Positions 44,401 through 56,500 of a stretch of DNA of 64,000 bases are shown in pieces (position 1 is the first letter of the stretch; every line of letters begins with the position of its first letter). Made by a program: the position numbers and the translations under genes. Under the pieces are notes generated by a model. That model was not told the origin of the DNA and made no database searches. It worked only from the letters and a program-made list of their open reading frames with translations. Source of the DNA: Siderastrea siderea (lineage: Eukaryota; Cnidaria; Anthozoa; Scleractinia; Rhizangiidae); NCBI GenBank assembly GCA_964030785.1, contig OZ034969.1, positions 41,249,201 through 41,313,200 of the forward strand. The letters are read 5' to 3'.

Positions 44401-47400
44401 CGATTTGACGACATTTCGCGGAAAGCGGCGAATTTGACGAAAACGGCGTATTTGACGAAACTGGCGATTTGGCAATGTTTCGCCGAGTTGAGGAAGCCAG
44501 CGAAAGAGGGGGTATCCGGAAAGCGGCAAATACGACGAAAACGGCGAATTTGGCGAATCTGACGATTTGACGACGTTTCGGCGTAAAAACTTAGAATCAA
44601 TTAACATAAATGACGACATTGTTGAGAACGAAAACAGGATTTTCACAATTGATTATTATGGCCACGGCGCAAATTGTTTGCTAAAAGGTTACTGGAAGGT
44701 TTTGCCCAGAGTGAGAAAAGTTATCTTGGTGACATTTTAGTGATGAGGAAAGTTATTAATATCGGCAGCCAGACAATAAAAGCGAAGAATTTGTGGTCAA
44801 CTGTCAAGTAAGCTTAAACATTAGTCGGGTTTAATATCACGGTGTAAAAGAACCTGACAAGATATTCTTTGTTTTGTAGGCAATTGTTTTGCTGTAGGCT
44901 AAATCTTCTGTTTATTTTGTGTTATGTCGTGGAAAATGCAATGTTAAAGCAAATTTAGCACCATGTAAAACTACTGCCGAAGAGATTTCATATCAATTAT
45001 AAGCCATTTTACAGGGTTTCATACTTAGGTGCTGCAGTGTTACTTGTGGACTCAGTTTAAAGAACGAGGTGGTATTTATATGTCGATTAATACAGACAGC
45101 ATAAATTTAATTGAAGAAAGGGAAAATAGCACCATGCAAAACTTGTTAAAGAGATTTCAATTTGAATAGTCACTCCACATAGGCGAGTGGAAAGGAGGTA
45201 TACATGGATATTGTTTTTTGGAGAGATGGGTTTGGGCAAGTCAATGGACAAATCTTCCCCAATGTTTCTGGTGTAGTGGTATGTTAACCAAAACTGACAA
45301 ATCCAACAAAATGTTGAGTTAGTTTGCAAAAGCTAAAAGCTTGAGGTTTCGTGCCAATAAATTTATCACATTTACGAAGCTTGGCGATTTGAGCAAATCT
45401 CGCCATATTCGTCACATTCACCAGAATCGCCAGATTCGCCAACATGGTAGGCCTCTCCGTGCTTAGCAAATTTGCATAAGTTTGGCAATTTGACGAATTA
45501 TTTCGCCATATTTGCCACATTCGCCAAAATCGCCAGATTCGCCAACATGGCAGGCCTCTGTTTAGCTAATTTGCATACGTTTGGCAATTTGACGAAATTT
45601 TGCCAAATTTGTCATTGTCAATGCTGTGGCAAAATTTGCCATCTTCCTTGTTGCATGCATTTCTTGCGGTGAGGGAAAAAGGCAATATGAGTTTGCGGAA
45701 TAGCGTGTGGCAGGAGTTGCGGAATGGCATATTTATGACTGACGAAAGTAATTTATGCGGAATGACAATAAATTACGTCTTGTCTGAAATTTTCGACGAA
45801 TTTTAACTAAAGGCTAATCAAACGTCCTGGAAACATTCGATATTTGTTTAGAACTGTAAATCGATTAGGAAAAGCATTCCAGTTTTGCAGTTGACGAATT
45901 TTTTCGAGCTTGTGCATAGCATACAATCGCTTCAGTAGCTTTGTTCACGACCTGTCACACCACCATAGTGACCTGTCACGGACACTGTGCAGTTGTCACC
46001 CTGTAAAATGTGCTACAAAATCACGATAGTTTCGAAGCACTTGCGCCTCCGTACAAAATAGGATGCTCGTATTAAATATTAGGGTTTATTCTATCTCAAA
46101 CCAGGATTTTTCTTCGAGACCAGGGCGCCAGGCATTTAGTATATTGTTGGCAGGAACCGTGTCCAGGGGCCCGGCAGCCGGGCGGGCACGATCAACTCAC
46201 GTCTTACTTTTTCCAGAGAGAAGCGAGAGAAGGGAAAAAAGCGCTGTGAAATCATAATGGCGTATAGTTCGGGCGGAATAAAAACTAGATAAATCAAAGC
46301 GAGACTTATCAGATCTCAAACGATCAAACAAACATGCCCAGTAAATACATGCAAATGTATTCCAAATCTTTCTAGTACGCAGCCTGTACTTTTATACTTC
46401 ATTGATCATTCAGTTCAACGCTAAAGAATAAAGTGAAGCTAAGACGAACTGCCAACGTTCCCGAGTTTATGGAGTTCCCAAAGAGGATTAACGCTATCTG
46501 AGGATACTTGAAACATTTTTCAAATCTCGAACTGGACCAAGGTGTTTTTGATGCATATTTTTTTTTTCGGCTGTACAATCTACGGTCAGATGCTTTGCAG
46601 TTGGTGTTTGAATACTTGGACTAGATCCTCTTCACGAATACTTAAACCGCCTTTAGTAGGCATGGATATAAAACTGCCGTGGCTTTGGAGAAACTAGCCG
46701 AAATCTTTTCGTAGAATCGGTAAAGAGCGAAGGAAAGGATAATATGCATCCCGTGAAGGAAAAAGCACGCAACTAGAAACAGTGTTTCTACCTCTTTACC
46801 ATGCTGAGGGATCACATGCAAACGAATACTCGTCGGCGAGGCCTATTTCCCTTTCGTAAACGGTCGTTGCCATTTTTGACGGTCGATGCCATCATTGGTA
46901 ACCAAGCCTTTAGTCATGGTAGAAGTAATATATGCTCTGGATTAATGTACAATAAGGCAAACAAATACATTTTTGAATAGTCATAGAAAGAACAAAATTT
47001 AAGCCCAAGTTGAATTTACGTTAAAAGTTCGGGAAAGGGCTAGGGTCACCTATTATAGATGTATCAGTTATGAAAGACCGTTAATTATAATATATACTTT
47101 AATTTTTCGGGATTGTGGCGGATTGGCGTGGTAGTGTAGTGGTAAGGGAGAGAGTTTGGGTTTTATGGTAGTCGAGCCCGCAGCATCACAAAAAGCGGAT
47201 GCTCTTGCAAATTGGTGGGAAAAAAGGGCGCACGTTTCAGTTTAATTTATTACTTGGAGTCATTCCACAGTATTACATTTCGCATAATTATGCCCTTCCG
47301 CAAACTCAGGCCGCCTTCTACCCTCACCGCGAGCTTCGCGCTGTGAAGGTTTAAATAATTTTCCGTTGAGATAATCGATGTTTCAAATTGCAGTTTTCTC

Positions 47401-50400
47401 TAGGTGATAAAAGTGGGCGGCATTCAAAACACCCTAGTTGTCCGGCAGGCGGTGCGGCGATTGTGCGTGAACTTGGCATTAGCCTATCTCCTGGATGCTT
47501 GTTTCGTGTAACTAAACATCAGGGACATATTGTTGATAAGCCCTTTTAAGCTCTACGGCCGAATTCCGCTTTTAAAAATATCTCCGTGATGCCTGCATTG
47601 ACGGTGGGAAAACCCTTCATAGGTTTCGTTCTGGCTGTGCCCACACTCTGGCTTTCTCCGGTTCTCCTTTGGCTGACGTTATGTCTCACGTTGGCTGGTC
47701 GAAATAAAAAACGGATTTGTATTACATGAAATTGGCTGACGTCATCCGGGCTGGAGCCCCAGCTGATCTGCTTGCTTGTGCTCCATCGCAATCTCAAGAG
47801 GCCTCCCGCCTTTCCAAAGATTACAACGCCTTAAAGGGTTTTGGCTCTGCTTTCCCTGTCTCAAACTCGTCTTCTTTCGAACGTGCGCCTCCAACCTAAT
47901 TTTCCCTGTGTCAATTTTTTCTTTATCCCCCTTTTTATCTTAAGGTTTCTTCTAGCTTTCAGTTTTGAGTTTAGTTTGGGGTTTCCTTTTGAGATTGGGT
48001 CTTATTGGTCTCCGTGTGCTGTGGTGTCTGGTGTTCTACATGCCATTATTCGGTGTGGCCGCCAGACTTGCATACCTCAATAGGAGTGCGGGTAAGATCG
48101 ATGTAAATAGGATACTGTTTTCAATTGAGTGTCATAACACCAAAACTAAAGTAGTTACTCTAACCAATCACAACAGGAACGAAAGACAAAATGAACCAAT
48201 CAGAACTCGAAGCAAATACAAGTAATTAGTGTCAACGGCGGAGAAATGCGTACGGGCAAAGTAACGTAACATAACATGAGCTTTAGCTAGAAAGGCTAAT
48301 GTCTCCGTGTAACGTAAGAAGTGAAACGAATAAAAAGGAAAAAAAAAAGAAACTTATTTACATTTTAAATATCTAAAATAATTATCTAAAATACTACACT
48401 GTTCATTAAGATTGTAATAGGCAAGAAATCATTCCTGAAAAGAGACTGTTTTCAAAAGAAGTTTTAAAACTAGTTACAGTACATTGTCTTCTAATATTAT
48501 CCGGTAATGAGTTCCATAAGTTCACCGCAAAATATTTGAAAGAGCGCAGGCCATACGTGGTAGTTGCTGGGTTTGGTAATGATAAAATATAGCTAAACAA
48601 TAAAAATACGGACTTTTTCAGAGTAAACTTTGCGTAGTAAATTCTGAATATTCATATTTTATTCATCAGTTTTGACAATCCAAAGGTGTTACATCAATTG
48701 TAGTTATCGTACCTATTCTAGTTTTTATCAATACTTTTGTTGTGTGATGCCTGATTCTTTAAAATAATGATTGTGTAAGTTTTAAGTAAAATATTGTAGG
48801 TTTTTTAGTGATCACAACGTTTTCAATAGTTCGTTTTTGGTTGTGCTTTGATTGAGTTTTTTGATATCTAGTCCTTGGTACGATTTTGGCGGGCAACGGA
48901 TGTTTGCGATGTTTGCTTACACGTTGCTAGGAAGTTAATCCTTATTTGATGAAATGTTTAATGTTTTTGTACAGTTCATCAATTTGCTTGTTTTGGTTTT
49001 GACCTTAAAGTTTAACATTCGTGATTGTTTGCCTGGAAATAACTTTTCTATCTTACTTTAAGCATTTTAAGCGCAATCTTTTTGCGTTTCCTGCTGAATT
49101 CGTACATTTAATATTCCTTGTAGTAATTGCTTTTTAGTCGATTTGTTTTTAAAGGGAAACTTTAATTCACAAGTGTTGTACAAGACAAATAGTCTATTGT
49201 TAGTGGTGCTATGTTAAGTACTGTTGTGCATGTTAATTTTGTTCTCCAAGATTGTTGATCACGTCCACTTTTAATTTATTGAAAAAGGCGGACCTTAAAT
49301 TTGGAGAAGAAGCCTTTGTTCTATATTTACCTTACCGATCTTACTGTTGTTATGTAATAATATTCAACTTCCGATTTCACTTGTATTTAAGTAGAGTGTG
49401 TTAAATTTAAATCGATAGAATTGTTCTTTGTAATTTTTATATTGCTCTTGTTACTTTATTTTGAGAACAATGCTAAAAATTTAGCAACAACCTCGTCCCC
49501 AGGGTCTTCTCGCTTTTCAATATGGCGGCGGCTCGGGAGAAGACCCTGGCACACAGCAGGTCACGTGACCAAAATCTCCAACGAGGATGGAGATTTATTT
49601 AAAGTGGCGGCTACGACGAAAAGAGTGAGAAGACCTGGGTACGAGATATGGCAAAGGCGAAGATAAACAAAATGGCGGAAAAAGCTGAGGTTCAGTTCGA
49701 GAAAAAAAAAGAGGAGAAAAAGACAAGTTTTGCATGTAAGAATTTAAAGAATACGGCAGAGTGTTAGAGGTCTTGGTTACTGTTAGGTCATGACATCGTT
49801 TCATCATTCTCAGATCCCTGTCACTTGAACATTTTGTCATCAATCTGTTCTATTTATTGTCAATCAAATACAATAAACATTTGTATGGCCACTGGAAAAT
49901 ACATTGTGCCGACATGCCTCTCGCAAGTATATAGGGGTTGATATGCATTGGGAAATGCTTGTTGAGTCACCACAATTAATGAAAGCACCCGATTTGATCA
50001 TATTTTCTGTTCAGTAATGCACAGATCAATCGGAAACTTCAGCACCCCCAAGCATTTGAACTTTTAAAAGATTGGTGCATTTTAAATTCTTGCCCACCTG
50101 GGCCGAAATTGTGTTCAAATGCTACCCTAAGTGTTAGATTTGCTTGTTAAAATCAGGGTTGTCCCTAACAGCCGGCAGCTGGCAGAATTAACCGACTACT
50201 TGGGTCGTTTGTGCCGGCTACTTTAATTTGTGATTTATATATTTTTTAAAGACAAATTATTTGTTCCTTTACTGGCACAGATATATGAAAATGAAACTTA
50301 TTTCTCATTGCAATTTATTGACTTAAAAATAATCTGGTTGGCAAGAGATACACGATTATTAATTCACTACATTGAGTTCTGGGAATTACATGGAGAAATT

Positions 50401-53400
50401 CAGGGCTCGAGACTAACGGTAGCCAACTAGTCCGCAGACTAGTAGAAATTCCGTTTTGGCTAGTAAGTCGTGCGCTTTCACTAGCTATTTTGGCTAATGA
50501 AAGTTTCAAAGCACTAAAGCACCGGATGGAAACCAAACTAAATACTGCTTCTGATGATTGGATCCCAAAAGCAAATTGAGTGAGCAGAATTTTAAAACTT
50601 ATTCTGTAGAAGGATATCATAATGTTCGTATGATACTTGTTTTGTCCTCTCAACGTTTTTCCCTACTAATTCTCGTCTCAGATGGCAACGTTTTCTCTGT
50701 CATTTCTACGTTTGAACGAGATTAACCGTCTTCCGAACGTTTCACCATAAGTTTCCTTGAAAGGTCCCTTAGTGCGTTCATATATGATATTTGTCTACAC
50801 GTTAGTAGGTTTACACTTATTCTTTAGTCTTCTGGTATCAACCTTTTTTACTTTAATTGCTACGTTCGGACAATAGTTTCTCTTCCCAGCATTTCTCTCT
50901 ATGTAACGTCTTCACAACGTTTCTCCGTACGTATGTAGGTTCGTCGATTTATTAGTCTAGCCTTCTCAACGTTTCTTTGTACGTTAGCACGTTCGCACGA
51001 CAATGTTCTGCACTTCCTAAGGTTTTCAGTGTGTTAGTACATTCGTACGATAAGTCCACACTGTTTAGCGTTTCTCCGTACGTTAGTATGTTCATACGGT
51101 ATTTAGTCTTTCTTCTCAATGTTTATCCGTACATTTGTGCGATTTTAGATGTTTCATTCACATTTCTTCGAAATTTATTGTCCCACTGCATTAGTTCAGC
51201 CTGTCTGTTCGGCGTTCTTCTGTACGTCACACACGTTCTTAGTGTGTGGAATTAGTTTTGCCTGATAACGTTTCTCCGAAGTTAGTAGTTGCATATTTTA
51301 TTAGTCTCTGTATCTGGGTACGTTGGCAGCGTTTCTCCCTACTGTAGTGCATTTCCAACCAACTTGTTTGATATGACTTCTCAACGTTTCTCCGTACCTT
51401 TGTCTTCCCAATGTTTCTCCGTACGATGACATGCTCATATAAGGTTAACTGTTCGAGTTATTCGTCATGATCTGACCGAAACATAAAAGAGAGGCGTGAA
51501 CTACATCGCGCCTGGGAATTTGCCCTGAAGGCACATAGTACTTTGTATACTGCTTGTGAGGACCTTTAACGGTTGGAAAGAATAGTCAACAAGTTCTTCA
51601 CTCTTGAGATTACATAGAGGCAGGTTTACAGTACTTAACTCGGCTAAAAATTAGACATATTGAACACAGTATGAGATTATGCAAAAAAGGTCTGGCTAGT
51701 GAAAATTTATTTTGGCTGGTGAAGTCAAACCTCTCGCTAGCCGCTTGGCTACTAAGCTGAAAAGTTAGTCTGGAGCTCTGAGAAAACCACTGAAGGCAGA
51801 GTTTATACAAATAAAATTGAAAAGATACGATTACTTTTGGAACTGACATTATTGGAGATTTGTGCTCAGAATCAACCAAATTCTGTTTCTGGGGACTTAA
51901 AATGTAAAAGTTTCCTGGGGGGGGGGGGGGGGGCACGCCCCCAGACCCCCTAGAAGGAATCGCCACTGGTACTCGATAATCACTATCCGGCTACTTAGAA
52001 ATTTTTGCCAGCTACTTGAAAAGTTGTGGACAACCCTGTAAATGCCCCTCACAAAGAACAACTCTTTTCAGTGCAAGGGCCATTCCATGTTGTAACAATT
52101 TATTATACTAATCGCATTTAGCAACTGAGTAAAAAATGCTATTAATTGTATCAGAGAGGTTGTTGCTCATTTTACAGAGTCTTTCCATATTCAATAGCTG
52201 TTCAAGCTCTGCAGACGGCAACTATTTTATGAAGGCAAAATCAGCCGCCTTGATTTTAAAATCAACATTAATCGTGTTGATTGGAAATTGAAGCTATAAA
52301 ATCTGTAACTCCTTAACATTAAACAAAGTCTAGTTTTCGCCAGCCATTCGCTTACAGAGGTCTTTGACTTAGAATTGGTTCATATTAAACAAATGTGCAT
52401 TTTCATACCTTCATGTACCTTCAAAATACTGCAAAGCTTGTTGAGCCCCTTTTTCCCAGCTATTTGCTTACAGAGGTCTTTACCTTAAAACTGGTTTATA
52501 TTAAACAGCTACTTGCATTATGGTGCCGGACTAAAAAGCTATTTTAAATTTCACACTTTCTGTTTAAATTCCCCACCCAACCCAGGCAAAGGTCAAATTC
52601 CCCACCCACAGGAACTTTGCATCAAATTCTCTTCTCCTTGGGCAAGGAAAATAAATCTAGCCAAATGTCTGAGGTATACCCGGAGGGGAGGGGGGGATGT
52701 TGAAGATTCGAATAGATTAGTACATAACCTTAAGTTGAAGATCCCACTTTTTAGGATCACTAATTATTTCTTTGAACCTCTGTTGTAACCTTGAGTGGAT
52801 TTTTGTGGTGTTCTAATTGGATCTGCAAACCCTTTCTATTTGGCTTAGATTTACAAGAGAATAGTTTTACAGGCAGAAGATGGGAAATCATTTTAAAACA
52901 CCAACAAAAAGTGTTATCCACATAAGAGCACCTGAGGTTGATAGCAGTCAATTGTGGTATTCCTTTCCTTGTTTTTAACTGCAAATTCCAATTTCAAAAC
53001 TTCATGTAATCTTTTTGTTTCCTTTTTTTCCTGAAATCCTCTCTTTCCCATTGATTTCAATTTTTTGAAAGACTTTCAAACTTCACCCAGATAATTCAAT
53101 TGAATGAAGTTGTTACAGCAGAAATTTTTTTCAAACCTGTACGGGAATATTATTCCCAGAACTGGTCTAACAAGCAAAGAGGACTTTATCTATCCAGTGT
53201 TAAAATGCTTTATTTCTCCATTATGTGCAGTCTCACAATCTCCTCAGTTCTAGTATTTAATGGGGCTTACTGAAGCTAAAGTGTAGAAAACAGACTGGGG
53301 ATCTGCAACTGTACAAACAAACTGATGTAGTGCAAGGACCATACGGGCACAAATAAATTCAACAAAGCCAAAATGATTATCACTGCCTCAATATGCCAGA

Positions 53401-53513
53401 TCAAACATTAGTTTAACCAGTCCATACAACACTCCTCTTTTCCCATTCCCTTGCATTTCGTTATATCGAAGCTGCACTGTAAATAATCTTAAATAAATAA
53501 GTAGATAAATGAA

Positions 53514-53544
<31 letters not shown>

Positions 53545-56500
53545 GTGAGTCATTTTCACTGAAATGACAGAGATGTAAGCCATGTAGAATATATATTTGG
53601 TATCACTAGTTTTATTCAAGGCCTAAGCTCACTCCATAAGGTTTATATTTTAAGCTTAATCACAAGCCTGGTGTGGTCTAAAGTCTTTAATAAGCTGAAT
53701 CATATAGCTTAATTTTCAGCAAGAACTAGAAGGACGGATTTGTAACAATGTAACGATGAGACAATTTATTATCTAGAGCCTCATGAAACAAAAATCTATG
53801 TTCATTTGAGTGTATACGTCGGCGAACAATTTCACTTGAGCATCATTGAATCAACTAGCGGTACGGTGTTCCGCAATCGAGTACGCTCAAACCCATTATT
53901 CCTAACTTTAAAATAACAAAATAGAAATAAGAAACAGCAAAACCAAGACCTCTAACACTTTGCCGTATTCTTTAAACTCTTACATGCAAAACTTGTCTTT
54001 TTTTCCTCTTTTTTTTCTTGAACGGAACCTCAGCTTTTTCCGCCATATTTTTGTTTATCTTCGCCTTTGCAAAAACTCGTACCCAGATCTTCTCACTCTT
54101 TTCGCCGTAGCCGCCATTTTGAAAAAATCTCCCTCCTCGTTGGAGATTTTGGTCACGTGATCTGCTGTGTGCCAGGGTCTTCTCCCGAGCCGCTGCCATA
54201 TTGAAAAGCGAGAAGACCCTGGGGACGAGGTTGATTTAGCAAGAACTGACAGAGCTGAATAACGATGAACGGTCAGCAGTGCAAAACGCGGGCGACCGCG
54301 CGCGAACCCGACTTGGCGACTTGGCAGGCCTGGCGGGCTATTTAAAATGGCCGGTATTTGGGGGATTTTCCCGTACGGTAAACAAATCCGTTGGTTAAGC
54401 ACAGTATTGCCTGCTTAAGAAAAGTCTGTGTGCTTTTGGACAGCCAATACTGTATCTTATTTCAGTTTGCAAAAAGTTTGTTTTCATCGGTGCCATCTTT
54501 GATACTGTGCTTACGTGCTGCGCATCTCGGAATGATCCCAGAAAATCGGTGCCTGCTAATACAAAGGTATTTTTGCGCAATTCACGACTATGTGGGAAAA
54601 GCAGAACTCAGTAAGGGTCGTTGGAATCCAAAACCCAAAAAATAGGGGGTAACCACGCATTTTAATTGAGCTTAAGGTGGCTCCCTATAGTTTTATGACC
54701 CGCGCGCGCGCACATAAAATCGTAGGTTTTTCCTGATATTTATAACGTCAGCATAGCCAAAAAAAGCAAAGTTAACAGTAAATTTTCTCGCGTTTCCTTC
54801 GGTGAATTGTTTTTTTAATTTTGCATATTTTGAGAGACTAACACTACCTTTCACATATTATTTTTTGGAAAAATTCTATCAGAGCAATCCAGTTTAATGG
54901 TTGAAAATAAGAAATCACGTGATATCGGTGAATCCGTCCGAACGACCCCACATTTTTTCCCCTGCAAAATGTTAGTCAAAATCATTTTCACAAAATAGGA
55001 AAGTTTAAAGAAATTTCACCGAGGGAAAATTAAAATATTTAAGAAAAAAGACGAATTAATGGAAAATATCTGTCATTCTTTAGATGCTTTGTTGCCATGA
55101 CAATGGCCTATGCCTAAGAAGCAAAACCTGAAAAATAAGGGTAATTATGTTGGTAACTTTACTGGTAAAATTCAGGAACAAAGATTGCAAGACAACAGAA
55201 CTACGGCTTCTTTTGCAAGTCTTGCCAGTTCGTATATTCACGTTTGTAGAAACTCTAGGGAGCCACCTTAAATTTCGTCATTAAATACTTTTACACTGTT
55301 TCGTATTTTACAGCTTTTTAGAATTATTAAATTATCTCTAAAAAATACCCAACGTGGTTACCCCCAATTTTCTTTTTGCATTCCAACAGCCCTTGCTAAG
55401 AACTGCTTTTCCCGCAAAGTCGTAAACCACGCAAAATACCTCTGTATTAGGAGGTACCGTCCTCAGTTAATTCGATGATTCTTGGCGTAAATAACTGCGT
55501 TGAGAGTGCTTTTTATGTAATATGATGATTGTTTGCATGTAAAATGTTCCGTTAAAACCTTTTCTTACGTGAACTCTCTGGCAACAATAACAGAGCTGTG
55601 TACTGTTTATAATCAGTGGAATTAATGCAAGGGTTAAAAGCAGTACCTTAGAATCCTCCTCGAGTCTCCTGAGGACAACTGGAACAATAATCATCCTGTA
55701 AGTAGAGCAAACCACTTTTTAATATCACCATTGTTTGAGGCCTTATTTTTCAAACACATTCACTTTCAGATTTAGTGAACCAGCCAGCCACCCAATGCTA
55801 TAAAGATGAAACAAATAGTAAGTACACAGTGAAAAATTCTCGGAAAAAAATGCCGAGCTTCCAGTATGAATCGAACCCACGACCTTCCAGTTACCAGTTG
55901 GATGCTCTACACAACACAACACAACACTTATTTAGTGTGCTTGCGAGATGCAGGTAATTTAGTGTGTTGCTTATGATTAGTGTCCAGTGTACTCGTGAGA
56001 TGCGATGTCCTGAGAGTTAACCCCTAGCCTGCGGCCTGCTCACCATATGAGTCACCATAGCTCAGTGGTTAGAGCATCCAACTGGTAACTGGAAGGTCGT
56101 GGGTTCGATTCCTACTGGGGGTTCGGAATTTTTTTTCCGAGAATTTTCACTGTGTACTTACTATTTGTTTCACATTCACTTTCATCAGCTATTTACGTTT
56201 CCCAACAAAAGGCAAGACAAGCAATTCCTTGATCTTACTACCCCTACATGGAGAATCTTAATCCTTCACTTATTTCATATGTTTTCAAAGCCCCGCCCCC
56301 TACCTTCCCCTGAAACGAAATGTAACGGCGCACAGGAACAAGTCATTGTAAAGTATCTGATGACATTCCTGCTAGCCTCAGAAGTATACCTGCATATTCT
56401 TTGATGAGCTTCCAAACAAGAAATTGAAGCCATCTACACGAACGTGTAAGGCACAATACCTGAATTTGTCAGATTCCGTTTCATGCTGTGATTGAGTGAC

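Larger units (their letters stand above)
50154..52038. mobile_element. hAT-like element, CAGGGTTGTCC ends
   Basis: CAGGGTTGTCC at 50154-50164 is inverted as GGACAACCCTG at 52028-52038, with further subterminal matches (GCCGGCTAC/GGCTACTT). CAGGG ends are typical of hAT elements. No transposase and no exact 8-bp target duplication was found. A poly-G run of about 18 lies near 51918 and GGGCACGCCCCCAGACCCCC just after. Confidence 0.6.

Noticed and set aside
55647..55695. Reading this exon as DDYCSSC..., completing a zinc finger and ending the protein
   Set aside because: It gives a stop in frame, while the other frame (IIVPVVLRR) matches USPs and fits the phase of the next exon through the short exon at 58969-59036.
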